From the NCBI GenBank assembly GCA_947626485.1, contig CANQSG010000054.1:1-11770 (forward strand): DNA of 11,770 nucleotides, given 5' to 3'. Source of the DNA: an uncultured Clostridia bacterium. Its GTDB lineage: Bacteria > Bacillota > Clostridia > Oscillospirales > Acutalibacteraceae. The notes under the pieces are model-generated. The model saw only the letters and a list, made by a program, of their open reading frames with translations. It made no database searches and was not told where the DNA came from. Numbering within the stretch: position 1 is the stretch's first letter; each line of letters begins with the position of its first letter. Shown one piece after another: positions 1 to 7,037 of the stretch. The position numbers and the translations under genes were made by a program.

Positions 1-1
1 A

Positions 2-508
2 GCGCTGGGCGTGACGAAGACGGTGCTGCTGACCGGCGACGCCGAAGCCGCCGCGCGGGCGGTGGGCGGCGCGCTCGGCATCGACGAAATCCACGCCGGT
101 CTGCTGCCGGCGGGCAAGGTCGAGGCGGTCGAGGCGCTGCTGCAAAGCACGCCGCACGGGGCGCTCGCCTTCGTCGGCGACGGCATCAACGACGCGCCGG
201 TGCTCGCCCGCGCCGACCTCGGCATCGCCATGGGCGGCGTGGGCTCCGACGCCGCCATCGAGGCAGCCGACCTCGTGCTGATGGACGACAACCCCGAAAA
301 AATCCCCCTCGCGATGCGCATCGCCCGCCGCACCCTTGCAATCGTCCGGCAGAATATCGTCTTTGCGCTGAGTGTCAAGGCGGCGATTCTGGTGCTCGGC
401 GCACTGGGGCTGGCGTCGATGTGGGCCGCCGTTTTTGCCGACGTGGGCGTCGCGGTGCTCGCCATCCTCAACGCCATGCGGGCGCTCTCGGCGCCGCGGG
501 AGACGTAA
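2..508 (+). CDS. Zn/Cd/Pb-type P1B ATPase, C-terminal part
   Basis: This is the 3' end of a heavy-metal exporting P-type ATPase; the start and most of the protein lie before the window. About 168 residues are visible. They include the end of the P-domain with TGD (codons 32-40), the hinge GDGINDAP (176-199) and the MGGVGSDAAIEAAD stretch typical of P1B pumps. Two C-terminal membrane helices follow. The first carries a Lys (codon 377-379) and the second an Asp in FADVGVAVLAILNAMR (440-442). In ZntA/CadA-like pumps a Lys and an Asp at these places help bind divalent metal, so Zn/Cd/Pb export is more likely than Cu/Ag. This substrate call is an inference from family knowledge. It is the only plus-strand gene here, and it converges on the glycosidase gene across a shared terminator. 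Confidence 0.93.
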   Translation, partial: ALGVTKTVLLTGDAEAAARAVGGALGIDEIHAGLLPAGKVEAVEALLQSTPHGALAFVGDGINDAPVLARADLGIAMGGVGSDAAIEAADLVLMDDNPEKIPLAMRIARRTLAIVRQNIVFALSVKAAILVLGALGLASMWAAVFADVGVAVLAILNAMRALSAPRET

Positions 509-525
509 TCCCCTTCCCTACCAAT

Positions 526-574
526 AAAAAACAACGGCAGCCGATGCGGAAATTCCGTACCGGCTGCCTTTTTT
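526..574. terminator. Bidirectional intrinsic terminator between convergent genes
   Basis: The arms at 536-550 and 554-568 form a 15-bp stem with one A-C mismatch, one G-T wobble and a 3-base loop. On the plus strand it is followed by T6 (569-574), ending the metal ATPase gene. On the minus strand a T6 run (complement of 526-531) follows the stem after four bases, so it can also end the glycosidase gene, which stops at 585. Confidence 0.9.
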
Positions 575-584
575 GCGCGAAAAT

Positions 585-2171
585 TCAGATGCAGTTGGAG
601 GTCGCGGTGGACGACCAGGCGTTATAGGAGAAGGGCTCGATCTCGGGCTCCTCGACGCGGCCGTTGACCTCGAGCACCGGGGCTTCGAGCTCCTCGATGC
701 GGTCGGTCTCGTCCGCCAGATATCGCTCGAGGACGCGTTTCGCGTGGCGCACGCGCTGCATCAGGCCGCCGAGCCGCAGATCCTGCACGTCGAAACCGTG
801 CGGCTTGTTTTCCGCCATCCACTGGCGCTCGTAGGCGTCGTAAAACACCTGTAACCGCGCGAGCAGTTCGTCGTAATCGGGCAGCAGGGCGCGCAGGGCG
901 TCCTTGCTTGTCCGGTAGGCCTCGCGCGTGCGGACGCCGATGTCGTACTTGACGGCGAGCACGTCGCAGAGCGCCGCCATGCTCTCGAACAGCACGGCAT
1001 AGGGCGCGGCGACCCGCACGGCGCGCAGGCGCGCGGCACAGCGGGCGTAGGCTGCGGCGTCGCCGGGGTAGGCCTTGCCGTCCATGCAGCCGAGCAGGCA
1101 GTCGTTATACAGCATATATTTGTCCGGGTTGTTGACCCGCATGGCGGTGTTGCGGGTCTCGGGCAGCTCGAGCAGGGCGAAATCGTCCCAGTCGACGCCG
1201 AAGAGATCGCGGAAGCCCGCCTTGATCTGCGCGCGGTCGAAGTTGCCCCGGGCGAATTCCGCCGCGGCGTACATGCCGGGCAGCACCGAGAAGCGGGAGC
1301 ACTCGCCGCCGTTGTCGCCCCAGAGGGTGAAGATGACGTGCTTGACGCCGTGCTCGAGGCAGCTGCGCACGGCGGGCTCGGAGACGTTGAGCGAATGGGT
1401 CAGGTGGGGCGCGAAGCCCGTCCAGGTCCAGATGCCGCCGGCGAACCAGACGTCGGGCTGAATCTGCTGCGATTTTTCAATGCCGCCGTCGTAGGGACCC
1501 TGGCTGCCGCAGTAATAATTCCAGTAAACCAGCCGGATGTTGCGCGGGATCTGCAGCGCCTCGAAGTCGACCTTGCCCTCGTCGGCGATCTTGAAGAACA
1601 TATCGTGCCACATCAGCAGCGAAAAGCCGAATTCGTCGGCGATCTGCGCGACGCGGCGCAGGTGGGCGAGCAAAATCTCCATGCGGGGCTGTGCGCCGTT
1701 GCGGTCGAAATAGCGGCCGCGGCCGAGCATGCCGGCTTCGTCCATGCCGACGTGGATCAGCTTGCTGCGGAAGCATTTCGAGAGGGTGGAAAAGAGGTCG
1801 CGGATGAGGTCGTAGACCTTCTCCTCCCCGACGCAGAGAATGTCGGCGCAGTCCCGAATTTCGCTGTACTGCGGCCAGCGCATCAGGGCGTTGAGGTGGG
1901 CGAGGGTCTGGACGCAGGGGATGAGGGTCACGTGGTGGGCGGCGGCGTAATCGTCGAGGGCGCGCAGCTCGTCGGCGGAATACCTGCCGCGCAGGTGGCC
2001 GAAATAGGGCTGATTTTCGACCTCGTAGGTGTCCTCGGTGTAGAGCATCAGGGTGTTGTAGCCCATCTGCTCCATCCGGTCGATCAAAAACCGAACGGCC
2101 TCGGGCTTCATCACCGCGTTGCGGGAGCAGTCGATCATCAGGCCGAGCGTTTCAAAGGCAGATTCCTGCAT
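585..2171 (-). CDS. Cytoplasmic GH20-family beta-N-acetylhexosaminidase-like protein
   Basis: A 528-residue glycoside hydrolase of the GH20 type, which removes terminal beta-linked GlcNAc/GalNAc by substrate-assisted catalysis. The TIM-barrel part covers roughly residues 8-310. The catalytic Asp-Glu pair is seen in HVGMDEAG (D144, E145). Other pocket-like motifs are LMWHD (186-190), LVYWNYY (214-220), GGIWTW (245-250) and FTLWGDNGGE (281-290), rich in the Trp and Tyr expected to line a GlcNAc pocket. The C-terminal ~200 residues are mostly helical with no clear family match by eye. There is no signal peptide, which suggests action on imported oligosaccharides, as in the intracellular GH20C group. 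The start is ATG 2171, because AGGAGG (2185-2180) sits 8 bases upstream; the frame is open to 2219 but lacks a comparable site. It lies past the terminator of the ispH-S1 operon, and no convincing promoter was found in the gap. Substrate is not certain. Confidence 0.82.
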   Translation of the reverse strand: MQESAFETLGLMIDCSRNAVMKPEAVRFLIDRMEQMGYNTLMLYTEDTYEVENQPYFGHLRGRYSADELRALDDYAAAHHVTLIPCVQTLAHLNALMRWPQYSEIRDCADILCVGEEKVYDLIRDLFSTLSKCFRSKLIHVGMDEAGMLGRGRYFDRNGAQPRMEILLAHLRRVAQIADEFGFSLLMWHDMFFKIADEGKVDFEALQIPRNIRLVYWNYYCGSQGPYDGGIEKSQQIQPDVWFAGGIWTWTGFAPHLTHSLNVSEPAVRSCLEHGVKHVIFTLWGDNGGECSRFSVLPGMYAAAEFARGNFDRAQIKAGFRDLFGVDWDDFALLELPETRNTAMRVNNPDKYMLYNDCLLGCMDGKAYPGDAAAYARCAARLRAVRVAAPYAVLFESMAALCDVLAVKYDIGVRTREAYRTSKDALRALLPDYDELLARLQVFYDAYERQWMAENKPHGFDVQDLRLGGLMQRVRHAKRVLERYLADETDRIEELEAPVLEVNGRVEEPEIEPFSYNAWSSTATSNCI

Positions 2172-2200
2172 ACTTGTTTCCTCCTGTTGCACAGTATGGC

Positions 2201-2240
2201 AAAAAACCGCCGCAGGCACGAAACGACGTATCTGCGGCGG
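2201..2240 (-). terminator. Intrinsic terminator of the ispH-S1 operon
   Basis: On the minus strand CCGCCGCAG (2240-2232) pairs with CTGCGGCGG (2215-2207). A further ACG/CGT inner pairing surrounds a small loop, and T6 (complement of 2206-2201) follows. It starts about 17 bases after the stop codon of the fusion gene and lies between it and the Shine-Dalgarno of the glycosidase gene. The rest of the 86-base gap holds only that Shine-Dalgarno; no good promoter is visible. Confidence 0.92.
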
Positions 2241-2257
2241 GACATGCGGGGCGGGAA

Positions 2258-4402
2258 TTATTCCGCGGTTTCTTCGGCAGCCGGGGCTTCCTCGGCGGCC
2301 GGGGCTTCTTCGACAGCGGGCGCTTCCTCGACGGCCGGGGCGGCTTCTTCGACAACGGATTCTTCCGCGACCGGGGCTTCTTCCACGGCGGGAGTCTCCT
2401 CGGCGGGGGCTGCCGTTTCGGTCGAATAGGCGACCTCGTCCTCCTCGGGCAGCAGGGCGCGCACCGACAGGCTGACGCGCTTCTTCTCGGTGTCGATGTT
2501 GATGATCTTGGCGTCGAGCTCCTGGCCGATGGACAGTTCATCCTGCGGCTTGGTGACGTGCTTGTTGGCGATCTGCGAAATGTGGATCAGGCCGTCGACC
2601 CCCGGCAGGATGCGGGCGAAGGCGCCGTAATCCGTCATGCTGACGATCTTGACCGGGACGACGTCGCCGACGGCGTACTTCGTCGTGAGGATCGTCCAGG
2701 GATTGTCCTCGGGCTTCTTGTAGCCGAGCGAGATCTTTTTCTTCTCGGGGTCGAGACCCTTGATATAGACCTCGACGGTGTCGCCGATCGAGACGACCTC
2801 GGACGGGTGCTTAATGCGCTGCCAGGAGAGCTCGGAAATGTGGATCATGCCGTCCACGCCGCCGAGGTCGACGAACGCGCCGTAGCTCGTCATCGACTTG
2901 ACGACGCCGGTGTATGTATCGCCCACACCGGCGGTCTCCCAGAATTTTTCCTCGGCTGCCTTGCGCTCCTCGCGCAGGACCGAGCGGATCGAACCGACGG
3001 CGCGGCGGCCGCGGCCGATTTCGATGATGCGCAGGCGGACGTCCTGCCCTTTCAGGGGCTCGAGGGGTTCGCCGCGCGAAGCGGTCGCCTGCGAAGCCGG
3101 GACAAAGACGCGGATGCCCTTGACCATCGCGACGAGGCCGCCCTTGATGATTTCCGTCACAGTCCCCGTCAGGATCTCTTCGGAATCCTTCGCGGCGACA
3201 ATATCGTTCCAACCGGCGATCGCGTCATAACGGCGCTTGGAGAGCATCGCGATTCCTTCCTGATCGTTGGTGCGCAGGATGATGAGATTGAGGGTGTCGC
3301 CGATCTGCACCTCTTTGGTGAGATCAACGGCGGGATCGGAAGAATACTCGCTTGCGGTGACATAGCCCGCCACACCGCGGCCGATGTCCACCTGGATCTC
3401 CGTCGGGCTGACAGCCAGAACCGTCCCGACTACCTTCTGGTCGGTGTTCAGACTGCTCAAAGAGGCCTCAAGGGCTTCTTCGTCCGTCATTTCCTCGAAG
3501 CTTTTCTGAACAGTTTCCTTTTCCTCCGTTCCCTGTTCCGTTTCCGGTTGCAAAATTTCCGTCATGGTGTCAATAACCTCCTTTATGATTCCCGCCGGCG
3601 TCGATGCACCGGCGACAACGCCGACCCGGCGTGAACGGGAAAAGGCTTCCGCGTTCAGCTCGGCCGCCGTTTCGACAAAGACCGTGTTCCCACAATGCGC
3701 CGCGCAGACGCGGTAGAGCTTCGCGGTGTTGGAGCTCTGCCGACCGCCGACGACGATCATGGTATCACTGTCCGCTGCCAATTCGGCTGCCTCCGCCTGC
3801 CGGGAGGCGGTTGCATTACATATTGTATCAAAAATTACGGCGTTTGTACATACCCTTTTTAAAATTTTTTGGCACGCGTCCCATGTTTTTGCGTGCAGCG
3901 TCGTCTGAGAGACGGCCGTCAAGGGTGTTTCGCGCCATTCGGGGTGGGTTTTAAGCAGGTTTTGCAGGTCGGCCTCGTCCGAAAAAACGTAGGACGCGCC
4001 GTCGCAGTGCCCGCGGATGCCGATGACCTCGCCGTGGGCTTCGTCGCCGGCGATGAGAACCGTGCGCCCCGCCGCCGACGCCTCCCGCACGATCGTGTGG
4101 ATCTTCGCGACGAACGGACAGGTCGCGTCCGCCAGGCGGATGCCGCGTTCTCGCGCTTCCCGATAAACCGCGGCGGGCACGCCGTGCGACCGGATGACGA
4201 GCACCTCGCCCTCTGCCGCCTGCTCGGGGCGGTCGACCACCCGCACTCCCCGCGCGGCGAGCTCGGCGACCATTTGGTCGTTGTGGATGATGGGGCCGAG
4301 GGTGCAGACGCGCTCCCCGGCGTCGAGCAGGTCGCAGACCATCTGCACGGCGCGGTTGACGCCGAAGCAGAAGCCCGCCGTTTTCGCCAGCCGGATGCTC
4401 AC
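2258..4402 (-). CDS. ispH-rpsA: Bifunctional IspH (HMBPP reductase) - ribosomal protein S1 fusion
   Basis: A 714-residue fusion. Residues 1-280 are IspH/LytB, the [4Fe-4S] enzyme making IPP and DMAPP in the last MEP-pathway step. The cluster ligands are C12 (GFCFGV), C95 (TCPFV) and C195 (ICNATASR), with H40, H73, H123, E125 and the GGRQSSNT loop (219-226) also present. Residues ~281-320 are an acidic linker. Four S1 (OB-fold) RNA-binding domains follow at about 323-392, 411-478, 495-562 and 579-648, the last two with the classical GAFxxL...GLIHIS signature, then an Ala/Glu/Pro repeat tail (~660-714). This fusion is known in many Clostridia. I chose GTG 4402: it overlaps the plsC stop as GTGA, has GGGAG (4415-4411) 8 bases upstream, and places the first Cys at 12 as in E. 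coli IspH. A GTG at 4417 is the alternative. It is the last gene of its operon. An internal start at M280 is described separately. Confidence 0.96.
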   Translation of the reverse strand: MSIRLAKTAGFCFGVNRAVQMVCDLLDAGERVCTLGPIIHNDQMVAELAARGVRVVDRPEQAAEGEVLVIRSHGVPAAVYREARERGIRLADATCPFVAKIHTIVREASAAGRTVLIAGDEAHGEVIGIRGHCDGASYVFSDEADLQNLLKTHPEWRETPLTAVSQTTLHAKTWDACQKILKRVCTNAVIFDTICNATASRQAEAAELAADSDTMIVVGGRQSSNTAKLYRVCAAHCGNTVFVETAAELNAEAFSRSRRVGVVAGASTPAGIIKEVIDTMTEILQPETEQGTEEKETVQKSFEEMTDEEALEASLSSLNTDQKVVGTVLAVSPTEIQVDIGRGVAGYVTASEYSSDPAVDLTKEVQIGDTLNLIILRTNDQEGIAMLSKRRYDAIAGWNDIVAAKDSEEILTGTVTEIIKGGLVAMVKGIRVFVPASQATASRGEPLEPLKGQDVRLRIIEIGRGRRAVGSIRSVLREERKAAEEKFWETAGVGDTYTGVVKSMTSYGAFVDLGGVDGMIHISELSWQRIKHPSEVVSIGDTVEVYIKGLDPEKKKISLGYKKPEDNPWTILTTKYAVGDVVPVKIVSMTDYGAFARILPGVDGLIHISQIANKHVTKPQDELSIGQELDAKIINIDTEKKRVSLSVRALLPEEDEVAYSTETAAPAEETPAVEEAPVAEESVVEEAAPAVEEAPAVEEAPAAEEAPAAEETAE
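2261..2401 (-). repeat. EEAPA(V/A) hexad repeat tail of the S1 part
   Basis: The last 47 codons of the ispH-S1 fusion form imperfect tandem hexads, such as EEAPAV and EEAPAA, ending EETAE. The DNA is correspondingly repetitive (GAAGAAGCCCC-like units). The tail is strongly acidic and probably disordered. It follows the fourth S1 domain and is not part of any OB fold. Similar Ala/Glu-rich tails occur on S1 proteins of related bacteria; its function is unknown. Confidence 0.8.
3563..3583 (-). promoter_or_regulatory. Internal Shine-Dalgarno and ATG at the IspH/S1 junction
   Basis: AAGGAGGT (3583-3576) lies 10 bases before an in-frame ATG (3565-3563), which is M280 of the fusion. Starting here would give a 435-residue protein, MTEILQ onward, holding the linker, all four S1 domains and the tail, like a stand-alone S1. 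Caution: the Shine-Dalgarno falls on the codons for K-E-V, a triplet common at this place in IspH, so the match may be a by-product of protein sequence. Confidence 0.45.
3822..3850 (-). promoter_or_regulatory. Candidate internal promoter inside ispH
   Basis: On the minus strand TGTACA (3850-3845, 4/6 to the -35 consensus) and TACAAT (3827-3822, 5/6 to the -10 consensus) are 17 bases apart. They sit in an unusually AT-rich stretch of the ispH coding region (about 3815-3895). Transcription would begin near 3815, about 250 bases before the internal S1 start. Only the motif match and spacing support it, and AT-rich coding DNA can give such matches by chance. Confidence 0.35.
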
Positions 4403-5019
4403 GCGCCCATCTCCCACATTTTTGTGATCTGCCCCATGATCGTTTCGCTGACCCGGCGCAGATCCTGCCGATAATGCTCGGGGTCGATCTGCAGCTCCTC
4501 GGGCGGGATGGGGGCGCCGAAGCGCAGCGTCGATTTCTTGAAGAAGCGGAAACGGCCGGGGCGGTAGATACAGGCGGGCAGCACCGGCGCGCCCGTCGTC
4601 GCGGCGAGATACGCCACGCCGAGCTTCGCGCGGATGGGCGGCCCCTCGAAATTGCGCTTGCCTTCGGGGAAAATGCCCATGATGTCGCCCCGCTGAATCA
4701 CGTCCTGCCCCGTTTGGATCGCTTCCTTGCCGCCGCCCGTGCGGCTGACGGCGAAGGCGCCGAGCTTCGTCATGATCCAGCCGAGCAGGCGGTGATCGTA
4801 AAGCTCCTCCTTCGCCATGAAATAGATCTGGCGGCGGCAGGTCGTCGCGAGCAGGAAGACGTCGCTGAACGAGGTGTGGTTACAGCAGAGGATCACGCTG
4901 CCTTCTTCGGGGATATTCTCGCGGCCGACGATCTTCGTCGGGCAGAGCAGCCGCACAAAGGGCAGGGCGATCACCCGCAGCACGCGATACCAGGGCATCA
5001 TCGGGTTTTTTTGCTTCAT
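4399..5019 (-). CDS. plsC: 1-acyl-sn-glycerol-3-phosphate acyltransferase (PlsC family)
   Basis: A 206-residue membrane-associated acyltransferase that adds the second acyl chain to lysophosphatidate, giving phosphatidate for phospholipid synthesis. The HX4D catalytic box is NHTSFSD (H48, D53) and the glycerophosphate-binding box is FPEG (117-120) followed by KRNFEG. A hydrophobic N-terminal segment (about 10-26) probably anchors it to the membrane. The length suits the short bacterial PlsC forms. The start ATG 5019 overlaps the cmk stop as ATGA, with GGGAG (5029-5025) upstream. Its own stop overlaps the GTG of ispH-S1, so it is likely translationally coupled on both sides. Acyl-donor preference cannot be read from the sequence, and other members of the family use different acceptors. 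Confidence 0.93.
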   Translation of the reverse strand: MKQKNPMMPWYRVLRVIALPFVRLLCPTKIVGRENIPEEGSVILCCNHTSFSDVFLLATTCRRQIYFMAKEELYDHRLLGWIMTKLGAFAVSRTGGGKEAIQTGQDVIQRGDIMGIFPEGKRNFEGPPIRAKLGVAYLAATTGAPVLPACIYRPGRFRFFKKSTLRFGAPIPPEELQIDPEHYRQDLRRVSETIMGQITKMWEMGA

Positions 5020-5678
5020 AGCCGCTCCCTCACAAGCTCCAGAATCTTTTCGACCGACTCCTCGAGGGTGATGCCGGTGGTGTCGGCGATCAGGGCGTCC
5101 TTGGCGGGCGTCATGGGGGCGACGGTGCGGTGGGAGTCGTTGTAATCCCGCTCCTTCATATCGTGCAGCACGGTTTCATAGGTGATGTTCGTGCCGGCTT
5201 CCCGCATCTGGGCGAAGCGGCGCGCCGCCCGCTCCTCCGCCGACGCCGTCAGGAAAATTTTGACGGTCGCCTGCGGCAGGACGACGGTGCCGATGTCCCG
5301 CCCGTCCATCACGACGTCGTGGGTCTTCGCGAGGTTGCGCTGCATGTCGAGCAGATAGGCGCGCACCATCGGCAGCGCCGAGACCGCCGACGCCATGCGC
5401 GAGGCCTCGGGCGTGCGGATCTCGTCCGAAACGTCCGCCCCGTCGAGCAGAACGCGCTGTTCGCCGTCGCGATAGACGATATCGACCTGCGTGGCGCGCA
5501 GCATCTGGCGCAGCGCGGGGGATTCCGCCGCCGCGACGCCGCTGCGCAGCGCCTTCAGGCCGACGGTGCGATAGAGCGCGCCGGTGTCGACGTAGATAAA
5601 GCCGAGCGCTTCGGCGACCCGCCTTGAAATCGTGCTTTTTCCGGCGCCCGCCGGGCCGTCAATGGCGATTGCTTTCAT
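5016..5678 (-). CDS. cmk: (d)CMP kinase
   Basis: A 220-residue cytidylate kinase that phosphorylates CMP and dCMP to the diphosphates, recycling CMP released by phospholipid synthesis and RNA turnover. The P-loop is GPAGAGKST (8-16), followed by DTGALYR (31-37), the CMP-binding region with ASAVSALPMVR (96-106), DGRDIGT (125-131), the lid ASAEERAARRF (145-155) and RDYNDSHRTVAPM (177-189). The frame stays open upstream to 6317, but that part is only an overlap with the flavoprotein gene. The start ATG 5678 is fixed by the P-loop position, by GGGGAGG (5692-5686) seven bases upstream, and by the ATGA overlap with the preceding stop. The length is typical for the family. Confidence 0.96.
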   Translation of the reverse strand: MKAIAIDGPAGAGKSTISRRVAEALGFIYVDTGALYRTVGLKALRSGVAAAESPALRQMLRATQVDIVYRDGEQRVLLDGADVSDEIRTPEASRMASAVSALPMVRAYLLDMQRNLAKTHDVVMDGRDIGTVVLPQATVKIFLTASAEERAARRFAQMREAGTNITYETVLHDMKERDYNDSHRTVAPMTPAKDALIADTTGITLEESVEKILELVRERL

Positions 5679-6922
5679 GAAAGTTCCTCCCCGTTCCCGA
5701 TGCAGTTTCCTGCCAGATACCCCGTTGAAAAGGCGATTTGCAGATTGAACCCGCCGGTGTAACCGTCCACGTCGAGCAGCTCGCCCGCAAAGGAGAGCCC
5801 GGCGACGCGCTTCGAGCGCATGGTGCCCGGTTCGACCTCGCCGACCGCGACGCCGCCGCGGGTGACGACGGCCTCGGCATACGGCCGATACCCCGTCAGG
5901 TGAAACGACAACTGTTTGAGCAGCCCCGCCGTCTCGCTGCGCTGCGCCCGGGTCAACGCATGCGCCCGGCAGTCGGGCGGAATGCCGACGCGCGCGACGA
6001 AGACGGGGATCAGCTTGGCGGGCAAAAGACTCGCCAGCAGGTTGGCGTATTGCCGGTTGGGCGACGACGCGATCTCGCGCAGCAGCCGCGCGTCGAGCTG
6101 TTCGGGGGAAAGCGCGGGCTTCAAATCGATCGCGGCGACGAAATCCTTTTGCCCGATCTCGGACAGGTCGGCGGAGGCGCGCAAAATCAGCGGGCCGGAC
6201 AGGCCGAAATGGGTGAAAAGCAGCTCGCCCTGCGCCTGCCAGACCGGCTTTTCGCACCCGGCTTCGGCGATGCGCAGCCCGACGTTGCGCAGGCTCAGCC
6301 CCTGCAGCTCCGCGCAATCCGCCTCGCGCACCTCGAAGGGGACGAGGCTGGGGCGCTGCGGGGTGAGCGTGTGCCCGACCTCGCGCGCCATGCGGTAGCC
6401 GTCCCCCGTCGAGCCGGTCGCGGGGTAGGAGCGGCCGCCCGTCGCGAGGATCACGCCGTCGGCGGGCAGAATCGCGCCCGAAATCAAGCGCACACCGGAA
6501 ATTTTGCCCTGCGAGACGCAGAGGGCGGCGGCTTTTTCCTGCCGGAAGGTCACGCCCGCCTGTTTTGCAAAGCGGATCAGGGCGTCGGCAATGTCGGCGG
6601 CGCGGTCGGACTGCGGAAAGACGCGGTTGCCCCGCTCGACCTTCAACGGTACGCCGCGCGCTTCGAAAAAGGCCATCGTATCCTGCGCCGAAAAGGCGGA
6701 AAAGGCGGCATAGAGAAATTTCGGGTTGCGGGGGACGTTTTCGATCAGGCCGGAAAGGTCGGCGGCGTTCGTGACGTTGCAGCGTCCCTTGCCGGTCAGC
6801 AGCAGCTTGCGCGCCGGGCGGGGCTGACCTTCGAGCAGGGTGACCGAAAGGCCGCGCTGCGCCGCCTGCCCTGCCGCCATCAGCCCGGCGGGGCCGCCGC
6901 CGACGACAACGATCTGTTTCAT
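5675..6922 (-). CDS. HI0933-family NAD(P)/FAD-dependent oxidoreductase (BaiN/YhiN-like)
   Basis: A 415-residue flavoprotein of the HI0933 family, often annotated as an aminoacetone oxidase-like or BaiN-like FAD-binding enzyme. The dinucleotide-binding loop GGGPAG is at 8-13. Family signatures are LLLTGKGRCNVTN (about 40-52), RVFPQSDRA (100-108), ATGGRSYPATGSTGDG (160-175) and FTHFGLSGP (236-244), and the C-terminal FAD block VTRGGVAVGEV...SFAGELLDVDGYTGGFNLQIA. The substrate is unknown: the BaiN role in bile-acid dehydroxylation applies to one relative, and nothing here points to that pathway. I chose ATG 6922, which puts the Rossmann strand at the N-terminus. An upstream in-frame start near 7003 lies at the predicted transcription start, so it could not carry a ribosome site. 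It is the first gene of operon A. Confidence 0.9.
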   Translation of the reverse strand: MKQIVVVGGGPAGLMAAGQAAQRGLSVTLLEGQPRPARKLLLTGKGRCNVTNAADLSGLIENVPRNPKFLYAAFSAFSAQDTMAFFEARGVPLKVERGNRVFPQSDRAADIADALIRFAKQAGVTFRQEKAAALCVSQGKISGVRLISGAILPADGVILATGGRSYPATGSTGDGYRMAREVGHTLTPQRPSLVPFEVREADCAELQGLSLRNVGLRIAEAGCEKPVWQAQGELLFTHFGLSGPLILRASADLSEIGQKDFVAAIDLKPALSPEQLDARLLREIASSPNRQYANLLASLLPAKLIPVFVARVGIPPDCRAHALTRAQRSETAGLLKQLSFHLTGYRPYAEAVVTRGGVAVGEVEPGTMRSKRVAGLSFAGELLDVDGYTGGFNLQIAFSTGYLAGNCIGNGEELS

Positions 6923-6959
6923 AGCCCCTTGCTTCCCTGCCCCGTTTCGGATTTTTGCC

Positions 6960-7004
6960 GCCGGAATTTGCCCGGCTGTGCAGTAGTAGATACTATTATG
7001 CACA
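6960..7004 (-). promoter_or_regulatory. Imperfect palindrome at +1 and tandem leader hairpins
   Basis: TGTGCA (6977-6982) and TGCACA (6999-7004) are inverted arms around an inner TAGTA/TACTA pair (6984-6988, 6991-6995). The element starts five bases past the -10 box and covers the predicted +1 (about 7002), the position of an operator. As RNA it could form a hairpin at the very 5' end. A second hairpin follows at once, GCCGG/CCGGC (6960-6964 with 6972-6976, 7-base loop). The leader of about 80 bases before ATG 6922 matches no riboswitch I recognise. Confidence 0.45.
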
Positions 7005-7008
7005 ATCT

Positions 7009-7037
7009 ATTATACACCGTTTTTATCAAAATGTAAA
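7009..7037 (-). promoter_or_regulatory. Sigma-A promoter of the flavoprotein-cmk-plsC-ispH/S1 operon
   Basis: The -35 box TTTACA (7037-7032, 5/6) and a perfect -10 box TATAAT (7014-7009) are separated by exactly 17 bases on the minus strand. Transcription should start near 7002, giving a leader of about 80 bases. This is the best promoter in the window. Its -35 box lies in the T-rich tail of the preceding operon's terminator. Confidence 0.88.

Noticed and set aside
1338..2429. A 363-codon plus-strand open frame opposite the glycosidase and S1 tail
   Set aside because: It crosses a terminator and two genes and ends in Ser/Ala repeats that are the antisense of the EEAPA tail.
2174..3634. A 486-codon open frame on the plus strand opposite the S1 part
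   Set aside because: It is antisense to a clear S1 coding region, its protein is Asp/Arg/Gly-rich without any recognisable domain, and long shadow frames are expected in GC-rich DNA.
3815..3895. AT-rich patch in ispH as horizontally transferred DNA
   Set aside because: The protein reads through as normal IspH with the expected Cys ligand, and the patch is only about 80 bases, so import is less likely than local selection or drift.
5679..6317. N-terminal extension of cmk in the same frame
   Set aside because: The Arg/Ala-rich translation has no kinase homology, and the P-loop, Shine-Dalgarno and ATGA overlap place the start at 5678.
6923..7003. Upstream start for the flavoprotein at 7003
   Set aside because: It lies at the predicted transcription start, leaving no leader or ribosome site, and would precede the Rossmann strand with 27 unrelated residues.
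5738..7036. A 432-codon plus-strand open frame opposite the flavoprotein gene
   Set aside because: Same reasons: low-complexity composition, no family motif, and a fully supported gene on the other strand.
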